Below the pieces are notes generated by a model that worked only from the letters and a program-made list of their open reading frames with translations, ran no database searches and was not told where the DNA came from. DNA of 64,000 nucleotides from Gnetum montanum (Eukaryota > Streptophyta > Gnetopsida > Gnetales > Gnetaceae). Every line of letters begins with the position of its first letter. Position 1 is the first letter of the stretch. Positions 1 through 10,480 of this stretch are shown piece by piece. The position numbers were made by a program, and so were the translations under genes. The stretch is from NCBI GenBank assembly GCA_015680685.1, contig MNCI01001065.1:1280768-1344767 (forward strand), written 5' to 3'.

Positions 1-532
1 ACGTAAAATAAGAGCATAAGACAGGGAGAAGCATACAACATAAAAGAGGTGATCAACGTAACACAAGAATGTAAGGTCAGTTGCAGCGTAAAGGACCACT
101 TAGCGTAAAACAGACGAACGTGACAAACTCAGCGCAAACACAAGCTCAACGTAAAATTGGCCAGAGTGTAAAATAGAAAGCGCAAAACAGGTGAGCGTAT
201 AATGGGTTGCAGCGTAAACAATTTGCAGTGTAAAATTCACAGCGTAAACAGTGCACAATATGAAACAGGCTTAGCATAAAGGCCGACTCCGGCGTAAAGA
301 TAGGGGCGTAACACAGGTTGCAGCGTTAACAGTAGAGCGTAAAATAGCTGAACATAAAACAAAAATGTAGGAGAGCAAGTTTTTAAGAACGTAAATGCTG
401 TGCAGCGTATACGCTGGACAATTGTGGGTTGGGTTTTCAGACCGGACAGCGTAAACGCTGGTGCAGCGTACCGTTAGCGACGTAGACGCTTGACAACGTA
501 TACGCTGGGAGTTGCGGGTAAGTTTTAAGGAG
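1..532 (-). repeat. TatB-1 5' leader (untranslated, GCGTAAA-rich)
   Basis: Non-coding leader between gag (outside the window) and the primer-binding site of a minus-strand element. It is full of short degenerate units of the type GCGTAAA and GCGTATACGCTGG. The same kind of sequence lies in the matching position of TatB-2 (22140-22540). The long open frames crossing it overlap on both strands and run into the LTR, so I read them as chance frames. Confidence 0.6.
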
Positions 533-550
533 GTCCTCCTTCTAGCGCCA
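533..550 (-). other. Primer-binding site of TatB-1
   Basis: On the minus strand the LTR ends in CA at 556, followed after 5 nt by TGGCGCTAGAAGGAGG. It begins with TGG, as expected for pairing with a tRNA CCA end. The same block with small changes follows the LTRs at 4604, 22562 and 63919. I cannot name the tRNA. Confidence 0.65.
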
Positions 551-555
551 ATTTC

Positions 556-1727
556 TGTACCACCTGAAATCGTCAATCTCCGACTGGAAGGGAAAACAGA
601 GGCCGTGGGATCGCAGGTAGGGTACAGAAGACCCTGCCTTTGCCTGAGGGCGAGCTGGAATGCAACGGAGGCAAAGTACCTTGGGTGGTCCGCACGCGGA
701 TCAGACAAGGATTTCCCCACGTGTACGCAAAATGCTATATGCTGGGTTATGCGTAAATGGCGTGCAGGCGTAAACAGTAAAAACAACGTGAAACATAAAT
801 GGATGCAAACGAAGCGTGAGCGTAAACAGACGTAAATGAGACGTGGGCCAAATTGACGTAAAACTATAAAAGAACTTGCAGCAAATGAAACGATGGAATT
901 ACAGAGTCAGAGTACAATGCACCGGTCTGACGCAGTTGTGGGAACACAATGCGGATGAAAAGCCCCGGCGTACACAGAGGTGACTCGATCAGTTTGCAGG
1001 GCGAGCGGAGCGTAAGAGACTAGATCCGCAGTGTGCAGGACTTCCCAGCGTAATAAGTTTTTTTGCTCTTTTGCGTAGCATAAATGTTCTCTCGTGTGCT
1101 CTGGGATTTTGCGAACTGTCCGGATGAAGTGGAAAAATAGGGGTTTTATACAGGTTGTTACGCTAGACTCGGGATGGGAGACATGTGGCGCGTTAACCAG
1201 GTGCATACACTTTACAAATATACAAAATGTTACAACTGTTGGGCGTATGCACCGCATCAGGTCGGCGTATACGCTGAAAATCCTAGGCGTGAACTCGGTG
1301 GAGGTGCTTAGCGCTGGGCGTATACGCTGGTGAATGTTGGGCGTACATGCCAGGTGCATACGTTGGTGGATGCTAGGCGTACACGCTGGGCGCATACGCC
1401 GAAGGATGTCACTTGCTTCAATCCTTGCTCTTTAGTGTTATGTTCATGCTGTCATTGGAGATCCTGTCGTCGAGCGTGTGCATCTGCAGTGCCTGGGTGT
1501 GTACGCTGGAGAGCCGGGCGTATATGCTGGAATGCTAGGCGTATACGCTGTATGCTAGGCGTATACGTTGTATGTATGATCTTGGCATATACGCTAGAGT
1601 GTATACGCTGGCACCATGTACTTAGCAAAAACTAAGTGTTGCGATCATGCAGCCGGCGTCGTTCGTGAGTTCCAGGGTCCTGTTTAGTGTCGGACAAGTA
1701 CTAAGCTCCGAATTTTGTGGTGTTTCA
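556..1727 (-). repeat. 5' LTR of TatB-1 (1172 bp)
   Basis: Bounded by TGTACC at the left and GTGTTTCA at the right (element sense TGAAACAC...GGTACA). It aligns over its length with the LTRs of TatB-2 but has a single copy of the U3 segment that is duplicated there. Its middle is dense in GCGTATACGC palindromes and half-sites. The bases from 1728 resume TatA-1 gag (compare 61040-61190), so TatB-1 inserted into that gag. The expected target duplication is ATATG at 1728-1732; its partner is outside the window. Confidence 0.8.
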
Positions 1728-4355
1728 ATATGCTCTTCTCCTTTCTTGGTAGGTTGTGATTGGGGTGTTGACTTAGAGATTTGTCCCTGCATAGCAGGAG
1801 CAACTAACAACTTTGGCACCCTGATGACAAAGGATGCCCTAGGTGTGGACGCAGGCTAGGCCACAACTTTACCGATAGTGGGTTGTGGGACAAAGGTTAG
1901 AGATGGAACTCAGAGGATAAAAGGTTATCGCTGAGCTGCACCCATCAATGTTGATGAGCTTGTCGTCTAAGGTGGGTGAGGAGGCACATGTAACAGAAAG
2001 GGTTGATTTGACTATGCCTGGCCATCGCCTTTCGTATCCACTATGTTGATAGTGTACCCTGAGTTAGTTGTGTTCAACGGATCTTGGTACACATGCATGG
2101 ACTAATTTTCTAGACGGACTGGACTACTACTGTCTAGGATTAATTTACCTTGATCGATCATGCATTGAATGTCATCCTTCAATGCCTAGTAGTAATCCAT
2201 GTCATGACCACATAGGTGGTGGTAGTTGCAAAAATGATCTAGCCTGAAATTCTTGGGGACTAGCGGTTCGTTAGGCAAGGCCAAGGAGGGGTTCTTAAGT
2301 AGCTCACAATGCCATCTATGGTGCTTCAGAGCCTCTTTGGACATCATCTTGTGTTGGATGCGGCTAGTTCCTAGTTGTTGCTTCAGAAGTTCTAAAGGCT
2401 TTACAAGTAGAGCCGTGTATTTTGAGTGATCTTTATGCTCAAAATTAGGCTTTGACTATGGAGGTGCCTTAGGAGCAGGTGCTATTTCCTGATCAGTGCT
2501 ATTTGAACTAGTTTTGGCCTTAGTAGGTGTCATAGATGCTTTCTTGTTGTTATTTTTCTTTTTAGCCCCATCGGCCACAGCTACTACTGTTGTTGTTGGA
2601 GCCTTGCCCTTGTCTTTGCTTTTGTTGTGGGCATTTTTATAGACCACATACGCTAGGTCTTTGCTAGCCTCTGCCATGTCTTGAATGCTCTTAGTTTGAG
2701 CGAAGGCTTGGCTGAGGGAGTGGAGAGTGAAGTAATATATCTTAGACTTAATGAAGTCGTTAACTGATCCCTTGAAGATTGCCAACAGATGGGCCTCCGT
2801 GATGGGTTCACGGATTTCATTCAAGGTGGCACTCCACCACTGTATGAACCTTTGAACTGGCTCGAGCAAGTCTTGTTTTACTCCCATTAGCTGGTCCAAC
2901 GTGACTTATGGTTTTAGATTGTATTTGAAACGAGTCACAAACTGAGTTAGCAACTCTTCCAAGGTCGAGATGGAAGAGTGTGGAAGTGCACGATACCAAC
3001 CTAAAGCTTTACTTGTTAGGGATATAGCAAAGACATGGATGATGGTATGTGGCCATTCTTGCAACAATGACAACTCTAACCTGAAGGTGACCAGATGAGC
3101 ATTGGGATCACCTTCCCCATTGTATTTTGTAAAATGGGGAAGTAGCATCCCAGGGGGGTAATGAAAAAATGGGTACCGTTGGATTGATAGGATCATCATG
3201 GTAAAAAATCATGACCTGTATTGTGTTAGAACTAGCAACCTTGAGGCATTTAACCTCCTCGGTAAAGGTTTGAATAAGATGGAAAGCTTGGTCTAGACCC
3301 ATGGGTGGAGAGGTCAGTTGTGCAATAGCAAGGGGAGCCACGATGGATGGTAGGATAGGGGCAACAACATGGCCCATGAGTGATGCAGTCAAAACTATCC
3401 CTATGGGTGGTGCCGCCTATGTCATCCACCACTTGGCAAGTGGTGCAACTACCGTTGATTGTGCCATAGCAAACATTGTTTGCGTAGCTGGAGGCACAAG
3501 CCATGATCTTGTAGTTGGATTTATTGCCTACGGGATCTGGCACTGATGATGAGTGAGATGGGACATTTCAGTAGGTAGTGCAATAAGGGGTGATGTATTT
3601 GGAGCCCACCACATAGTAGTGGTAGGTCCTGTTGTGTAAGCTGGGATGAATGTAGGAGCTACGTGTAATTGCGAAGTAGGCACTACATGCACATATGGTG
3701 ACGTAGGGATAGGTATGCGATGAGATGGATTGGCTAATTATGATTGCAAAGGAATGTTCTGTGAAGGAGTACCACCCAGGAGGGTAGTTAGAGAGAAGAA
3801 ATGCTGTTGGGGTGAGTGTGGGACGTGGTTAGCATTAGACAATGACAAGGTCGTAGTGATCATGAACAGTGAATTTACACAGGACATCGTGGAGGGAGGA
3901 GCCACAACAAAGCTAGCATGATTGCCTTCCTCAGAATGGGAATCCAGATCCTCCTACCCATTGTGTAATGCTTCATCATGGAAAAACTCCTCTCGTTGTT
4001 CTATTAATGCCTTCACCATCAACAGTTGATCTAAGATCCAATGTTGTTGGTCGATCAGGGGTATGGAGGAATTAGATGAAGGAATAAATTCCTTCTTGTT
4101 ACAGTATATGAACTCATATTCATGTTTCTCTTCAAGTTCTTGTTAATACATAGGTAAATTTGCTGCAATTTTAGCATAGAGGAAATTGTAATGTTCCCTA
4201 TGCTGAGTGTGTCCCTCAGGCTCTTTATTTTAAATCCTAAGGGACCGGGGTAGCTACACCGGACTGCTTGGTGGCTCAACAACGGGAGGCATAACTTGCA
4301 GCGTTCAGGGGTTTTCAAGGTTAGCGGTGTCAACAGTGATGGTTGATGCAGCCAT
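1728..4355 (-). pseudogene. TatA-1 gag remnant, disrupted by TatB-1
   Basis: Gag-like polyprotein reading leftward from an ATG at 4355. Recognisable parts match TatA-2 gag (60844-63669): the N-terminal region near 4055-4350, a Pro/Thr/Ala-rich segment (3250-3600), and a capsid-like region around 2500-3200 with FTKYNGEGDPNAH and RFKYNLKP. A zinc-knuckle-like region lies near 2180-2230. The knuckle has lost its last Cys (TGC to TAC) and the next Trp codon is TAG, both G-to-A changes. Reading needs several frame changes and passes many stops. The protease part is missing because TatB-1 interrupts the gene at 1727/1728. Non-functional. Confidence 0.8.
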
Positions 4356-4586
4356 TCTCTACGTAGCTAGAGGGTAATGATAACAAGGATAAATATCACA
4401 AGAGCAAACACAAGCTAAGATGAAAGTGGGCTTTCTATCCTGCAGGATTCTAGAGGAATTGTCGAAGCGACCGATCTATACCACACGATCACATAAACAA
4501 CCACAGAGGTATTACATTTACATCAGTTGACAATGGGTGTAGAAAGGTTACAGGACTACTTGTGAAAACTTAGATCGGAGGTTTAG

Positions 4587-4604
4587 GCCCTCCTTCTAGT
4601 GCCA
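4587..4604 (-). other. Primer-binding site of TatA-1
   Basis: Minus strand TGGCACTAGAAGGAGGGC, six bases from the LTR edge at 4611. About 230 bp of leader without a convincing frame separates it from the gag start at 4355. Confidence 0.65.
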
Positions 4605-5288
4605 GAAAACTGTAACGACGAAAAATGTTAGTTGTTGGAAACACCGAGGGGACTTTCCATGTACATAGTTTTAACCCTGGATCTGCACAAGGGCTATGCT
4701 GGAGAAAATGAATACAAGGAGCCTTGAACAGTCTTATTGATCAAACAGGGACTTACTTAATTAGTAAATTTGTTAATGGTCATACAATGAGGCAATTATT
4801 TGACACGAAAATATATTATCGATCTATGAGAAAACAAGATAGGTTCCAAGATCGGATCTCGAAGGCAATGAAGGCAATGTAAATTATGCAAAATTATTGT
4901 AGGATTCAATGTGAATAGGGTGCAATGAATTGAATTTGGAGCATGCATGATCCTAAGATCTAGGATCCACCTTATAAATAAATATGATGAATACAATGAG
5001 ATTTACAAGTAGACTCCAGTTTAGATGAAGTATCTGCCACCAACAAGAAGCTACTCAGAGATTAAACAAGTAAAGGCCACTCTACCTTATTTACTAGCCA
5101 GTCTGGATGCAAGGGAGTCTAGCTCAAAGCAAAGTGTCTGCTAACTTGAAGTCTCTAGTCAAAGGCTTCTCTCTATCACCGCTGATGCTCTTCTATTGCC
5201 AACTCTTTCTTGTCTTCTTGCCAGTATTTGCCAAAAAAATTGTCAAAATTTCCAACAATTGCCAACCCTTTGAGTGCTACCCACTAGG

Positions 5289-5298
5289 GTATTTATAA
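5289..5298 (-). promoter_or_regulatory. TATA box of the TatA-1 LTR
   Basis: Minus strand CTTATAAATA followed by CCC. The same TATAAAT motif occurs in the TatA-2 LTR (48897-48905) and on the plus strand of C-type LTRs (27804, 40826). It is probably the start point of element transcription. Confidence 0.55.
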
Positions 5299-5623
5299 GA
5301 TTAGGGTTAGTAGGAGAATGAAGTTTAGGCATGTCCTGGGACCACAAAATACCATTGACCTGATGGGCTATAATTGAAGCTCATGACGCTACACTATGCT
5401 ATGCTCTAAAGCGTAGTATAGCATATCCACCTTCACCTTTAGCATTGAATTTCCAGATCTTCAGTAGCACATTATCTTGTGGCTATGCTGCGATACATTG
5501 GAGAGCGTATTGTAGGGTAATGAATGCTACTACTTGAATTTTTTTACCTTTGTTGCTGCGGCTAAGTCAACTATGCTGCTTGCGTTACGTTGTGTTATGG
5601 TGCGTAGCATAACACAGTGTAAC

Positions 5624-5628
5624 ATGAC
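5624..5628. other. Target-site duplication of TatB-2, left copy
   Basis: ATGAC immediately before the LTR; repeated exactly at 24108-24112. Five bases is the usual duplication for Ty3/gypsy integrases. Confidence 0.9.
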
Positions 5629-7156
5629 TATACCGCCTGGAATTGTCAATCCATGGCTGGAAGGAAACAAAGACCGTGGGATCTTCGGGCATGTACAGAA
5701 GACCCTACCTTCGCTTGAGGATGAGCTCGAATGCACGAAGGTAGGGTACCTTGGGTGGTCCACACACGGATCAGACAAGGATTTCCCTGAACGTATACCA
5801 AAGTGCTACACGCTGGGTTATGCGTAAACGACGCGAGGAGTGTAAAGGAGAGCATAAACCGCGTAATAGATGTGGACAGGGCGTAAATGTAAATAAGCAT
5901 AAATAGAAACACATGCAAGAAATTAGCATAAACTGTAAACAATGATATTAAAGAGTCAAAGTACAGTGCACCAGTCTAACGCAGTTGTGATGGAACACAA
6001 GGCAGACGAAAAGCCCAAGGGGATGTAGGGATGGCTCGGCTGGTTCACGCGGTAGGCAGAGCGTAGAGACTATGTGCGCGGCATACAGGGCTTTCTAGCG
6101 TAAGAGGGTTTTACCTCTGGTGCATAGCGTAAATTTCTCTGGTATGCTCTGGGGTGTTTTACCGATCGACCTGGATGAAGTGCAAAAGTGGGGTTCTTAC
6201 ACCGGTTGTTACAGTAGACTCGGGTTAGGAGACATGTGGCACGTTGACCGGGTGCATACAATTTACAAATATACAACATGTTACATCTGCTGGGTGTATA
6301 CGCTACATAAGGCCGGCATACATGCTAGGCATATATGCTGGACGTGCGGGGCATGTGTGAACTTGGGTGGAGATGCTATGGACGTTGGGCGTACACGCTG
6401 AGCATATACGCCGACAATGGCTGGGCGTATACGCCGGGGCGTGTATGCTGATGGTTGCCAACTTGCTTCAATTCTTTCTCTTCGGTGCTATCTTCATTCT
6501 GTCTTTGGGAGATTCCATGTCGGGCATAAACATTTGTCGTACCCACCGAGCGTACATCGGAGGCGTGTACGTCGGGCGTGTAAGTTGGATGTCTACGCTG
6601 GGCGTATTCGTTGTTGGTGCCTGGCGTAGACGTTGGGCGTATACGTTGGTATTGCATACTTAGTAAAAACTAAGCATTTTGATCTCCAAAGTTGCAATGT
6701 GTGACACCAAATGTAGCCGTGGTTGTCCATGGGTCCCAGGGACCTGCTTCTTGCTGGAGAAGTACTAAGCTCAAAATTTTGTGGTGTTTCATTGATACGC
6801 CAGGCATGTATGCTGATGGTTGCCAACTTGCTTCAATTCTTTCTCTTTGGTGCTATCTTCCTTCTGTCTTTGTGAGATTCCATGTCGGCCGTAAACATTT
6901 GTTGTACCCGCCGAGCTTACATGTGAGGTGTGTACGTCGGGCGTGTAAGTTGGATGTCTACGCTAGGCGTGTACGCTGTGGGTGCCAGGCGTAGATGCTG
7001 GGCGTATACGCTGGTATTGCATACTTAGTAAAAACTAAGCATTTTGATCCCCAAAGTTGCAATGTGTGACACCAAATGTAGCCGTGGTTGTCCATGGGTC
7101 CCAGGGACCTGCTTCTTGCTGGAGAAGTACCAAGCTCAAAATTTTGTGGTGTTTCA
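5629..7156 (-). repeat. 3' LTR of TatB-2 (1528 bp)
   Basis: Starts TATACCGCC and ends GTGTTTCA on the plus strand. It matches 22568-24107 in full, including an internal duplication. The terminal dinucleotide in element sense is TG...TA rather than TG...CA, shared by both LTRs. Rich in GCGTATACGC and GCGTGTACG units. Confidence 0.9.
6451..7156 (-). repeat. Tandemly duplicated U3 segment in TatB-2 LTR
   Basis: A block beginning ATGGTTGCCAACTTGC at 6451 recurs at 6816 (365-bp period); both copies end in AAAATTTTGTGGTGTTTCA. The other LTR has the same duplication (23390 and 23768, period 378). TatB-1 has only one copy. In element sense this is the start of U3, where enhancers lie in other LTR elements. 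Confidence 0.85.
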
Positions 7157-7175
7157 TTGGCCCCTCTTTGTTGAC
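7157..7175 (-). other. Polypurine tract of TatB-2
   Basis: Minus strand GTCAACAAAGAGGGGCCAA directly before the LTR start TGAAACACC. The same purine run precedes the LTRs at 49625 and 26753. It primes plus-strand DNA synthesis in LTR elements. Confidence 0.8.
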
Positions 7176-8180
7176 GCTTGGAGGAATCGACCCAAGAAGT
7201 GTCGACAAAGAAGTGCAAAACACCACAAGCAACTTGATATAGACTTTGTTCTTTGCCACTTGACTAGACGTCATCGCACCGTGTTCAGTAGTACATGGGA
7301 TCAAAGAAGTGAAATTTGTAGCTGATAGGAGGAAAGAGGGATTGGTGACTATCCAAGGAATTATGCTGGGGAAATGGGATGCTCGGGTGTGTGGAAAACT
7401 GGTCCTCGTCAATATCCATTGTTTAGCAGACTCGAAATTCAGACACGCGATGTACATCCTTTGGCGGGACAAGGCTCTTGGTTAATGTTCAAGAGAACTT
7501 GTTGGCAAGACCAAAGCCATGAGGGGATGTGTTACATTCTTTGGAGGAACAGGGCCCGTGTTTAATGTTTAGAGGGGGGCCTGTTGGCGGAGAGCCAAAT
7601 CCATGCAACTGGATGTTTCTTGACCATTTTGGACATGAATACTTGGTTTTGAGACAACTACCTTCCTACCTGGGGCTTATATGGGAAGTGCCAAGAGTCT
7701 CGCCCATTTTTTTTTGTAGGTTTGCATTCATCTTGTACTCATGCTCAGGTGCCAGGCCATGTATTGCAACTGTTGTACCGTGTTGCAGTGTGCAACAGTG
7801 TGCTCAAGGTTTTGAATGTATTCGGTGTATCGGAGGGTGGTAAACAGATAGTGAATATACCGAGAATGGGAATGTACTAGTGAACGGTTTGATTTAGTCC
7901 CGCCATGTGTGCTGTGAACATTGTCCCATCTTGTTACTTGTGATGAGATGCATTCTTGTGCGAAAATCTTGGGGTGTCATCCTGCAAACACAACTCCAAG
8001 GAGACAAGAAAACCATGGGTGAATAAGCAAGCTCAGATTTGAACGGCTGCAGATGGGACAAAAATACTGTAGGGGATTCTAAGCACTGTGTATGAATGGC
8101 AGCGACGATGACAAGATTGTGTGCCGGTGAGCGATGCAGTGATTCGGATGAATGAGTGGCTATGGAGTAAAGAGCCAGAG
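7176..8180 (-). other. TatB-2 3' untranslated region
   Basis: No convincing coding frame. It holds an imperfect tandem pair of roughly 75 bp (about 7448-7600, each containing ACAT-CTTTGG-GG-ACA and TTTAATGTT). Short frames here have no match to the other elements. Confidence 0.4.
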
Positions 8181-8740
8181 ACGAACGTGCCAGTTTATAG
8201 TCTTAGCGGACTATCATGGGTTAGTTTTATGTCGTAACCCGTTGGACATTGCCCGTTTAGCGTTGTGGCGGACGTTACATTGCCAGTTTCGAGTCTTAGC
8301 AGACCATGTAGAGACAAGCTAGTTTATAGTCTTAGCAGACTCTGATGGTTGTAACGGTGGCAGTTTACTGTCATGCTAGATGGGTGCTAGTTTATTGTCG
8401 TTGCGGACAGTGTGGGGTATCAATTTATTGTCTTGATGCTAGGATAGTTGTGGTGTCAGTTTTAAGTCGTAACCCAGGACTGTTCTGTGGTATCAGTTTA
8501 TAGTCATGATCCCAGGACTTGCTGTGGTATCAGTTTATAGTCATGATCCCAGGACTTGCTGTGGTATCAGTTTATAGTCATGATCCCAGGACTTGCTGTG
8601 GTATCAGTTTATAGTCATGATCCCNATGGTATCTGTTTATAGTCATGACCCCAGGACTTGCTATGGTATCTGTTTATAGTCATGATCCCGAGACTTGCTA
8701 TGGTATCAGTTTATAGTCATGATCCCAGGACTTGCACGTA
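8180..8740 (-). repeat. Structured repeat array between integrase and 3' LTR (TatB-2)
   Basis: Units of the form AGTTTA(T/A) + GTC + 6-10 nt + GAC. The first half is divergent (for example GTCTTAGCGGAC, TGTCGTTGCGGACA). From about 8490 to 8735 the array becomes near-identical 37-bp tandem copies containing AGTCATGATCCCAGGACT. One ambiguous base (N at 8625) falls in the array, with a shortened unit there, so the copy number may be wrong in the assembly. Confidence 0.85.
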
Positions 8741-8753
8741 CCTGAGCTTGTAC

Positions 8754-9870
8754 TCAAACGTAAAACGATTTTAGGTACAAGTGATTAGTCGGATTGGCAA
8801 GCTCGTTTCTTTCCATATCAGCTAGCTTGAATGCTCCGTTGTAAAATGCTTTAGTGACCAAGTAAGGCCCTTCCCAGTTGGCTGAGAATTTGTCTGAGTG
8901 TTCTCGAACTACCTTAAGAACAAGGTTGCCTTCTTTGATAGGGTACTTGTTGATGTTATCCCGATGTCATTTCCTTTGTTGTTTTTGGTACCATTCGATC
9001 TGATCAAGTGCACATATGCGTTCCTCTTCCACCGAGTCCAGGTCGATGATGCATAGATCATTGTTTTGCCCGTCGTCAAGGAGTCCAAAGAGTGTGATCC
9101 TTAAAGATGGTACCTGTAATTCCAAAGGTAAAATAGCTTCTGAACCGTAAACCAGACTATATGGTGTTTTACCTGTTAACGTTCGGTGCATAGTACGGTA
9201 TGCCCACAATGCGTACACCAATTGCTCGTGCCATTTTCTTTTGCTCTGGGTAAGCATTTTCTTAAGTATTGTAATAATCTTCTTGTTTGTTGCTTCTGCT
9301 TGTCCATTTCTCTAAGGGTAGTAAGGGGATTAGAACGAGTGTTTGATCCCAAGACTGTCACAAAAGGTTTGGGTTTCGACACTACTAAATTGTGGCCCGT
9401 TATCAATGATGATTGTCATGGGAATTTCGAAGCGAGTTATAATGTTTTCGAGGATGAAATTGCATACGTGTTTTGATGTCATTTTTCGAAGTGGAGAAGC
9501 CTCTACCCACTTCGTAAAATATTCGGTTGTAGTTATTACGAAACTATGCCCTGCAAAAGATGACGGTGTTATCAGGCCGATAAGGTCCAATCCCCAGTTT
9601 TGAAAGGGCCATGTGATTTGCGTTGTATGCAACTCATTTGGCGGGATATGTATTAGATTACTATGTTTTTGCCAAGTGCTACATGTTTTAACCTTGGAGA
9701 GATAGTCATACTCCATGTGCGGCCAATAGTAGCCTAAGCATCTAATTTTCGTTGCCATGGCTTTTGGCACTATGTGTCCTCCGCATAGTCCCTCATGTAC
9801 CTGATCAACAATGGTTTGGGCATCGACACTACTAATGCATGTTAGCAATATGCCTTCATAGGATCGACGG
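8754..9870 (-). pseudogene. TatB-2 integrase
   Basis: C-terminal part of pol, in the same frame as RT. Seen: an HHCC-like zinc region (H-x6-H near 9780, then KTCSTWQ where the last Cys is Trp). Then the catalytic core: an Asp in GLDLIG, an Asp in IDNGPQF near 9370, and the catalytic Glu region past a stop at 9327-9329. Last come the GKTPYSLVYGSEA signature and a C-terminal domain ending at the TGA at 8754-8756. In-frame stops include 9327-9329 and 8964-8966. Would join element cDNA to host DNA. Inactive as read because of the stops and the altered zinc ligand. Confidence 0.85.
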
Positions 9871-10480
9871 TAGAGTGTGTCCCCTACCAGGGTATACTAC
9901 TTAGAACGTTTCCGCACAGCGTCTTTCTATGCATTTGTTAGATGTCATGGTGTTTCGCCGCGTAGAAGGTATTCTTTTATGTCATCATACCACTCTACCG
10001 CGTGTGTTGTACTAATAGATGCAACTGGCAATGTGTCGGGAGTATCGGTTATTGGTTTGGCATAATTGATTATGGAGCTTGGTAATGCATGGAACATGTC
10101 TGGCGATATGTTTAATGCTAATGTGGCTAACGCGTCTGCGATGATCTTATCATTTCTAGAAACGTGTTGCACATCGATGTTTTCGAATCGCCCCATTAGG
10201 TGTTTTGCCAAGTCACAGTATCATTGTAAGTATTGGGCTTTGCATGTATAGACATCTGTGACTTGGTTTATGACCAGCTGCGAGTCTCCCCTGACTACAA
10301 GCCATGTGATGTTTAAAGCCAATGCTGCCACAAGGCCTCTACGGAGACCTTCATACTCCGCTATGTTGTTCATACAATGAAAGTCGAAACCATAAGCAAA
10401 GGGTCAGATCTCCCTAAAAGGGTAGGTGATGACAGTAGCTGCACTTCCTCCTCGAGAGGTGGATGCTCCTTCAAAGTTTA
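9871..10480 (-). pseudogene. TatB-2 second (archaeal-type) RNase H
   Basis: Follows the RT-linked RNase H in the same frame. Motifs: a degenerate start LNFEGASTSRGG (the usual catalytic Asp is Glu or shifted), NNIAEYEGLRRGL near 10330-10370, GDSQLVINQV near 10270, and a C-terminal HVSRNDKIIADALATLA near 10130-10180. A second RNase H at this place is the hallmark of the Tat lineage, Ogre included. In-frame stops near 10230, 10401-10403 and 9942-9944 break it. Confidence 0.85.

Larger units (their letters stand above)
4611..5628 (-). repeat. TatA-1 5' LTR, first part (split by TatB-2)
   Basis: Starts TGTAACGACG, like the LTRs at 48255 and 63926. At 5628 it is interrupted by TatB-2 and resumes at 24113. 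The joined LTR is about 1250 bp, against 1371 bp for the TatA-2 LTR. It contains GCTACGC, TAGCGTAG and GCATAGC inverted half-sites near 5380-5610. The remainder of the TatA-1 body is gag only, because TatB-1 cuts it at 1727. Confidence 0.85.

Noticed and set aside
533-550. Assignment of the primer-binding site to a named tRNA
   Set aside because: TGGCRCTAGAAGGAGG does not match a tRNA 3' end I can recall with certainty; a tRNA database search is needed.
6367-7325. Overlapping open frames on both strands of the B-family LTRs
   Set aside because: They lie in palindrome-rich LTR sequence, and frames differ between LTR copies; no coding support.
8490-8735. CRISPR-like array of regular repeats
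   Set aside because: Units are contiguous 37-bp tandems without unique spacers, inside a plant retrotransposon and with no cas genes.
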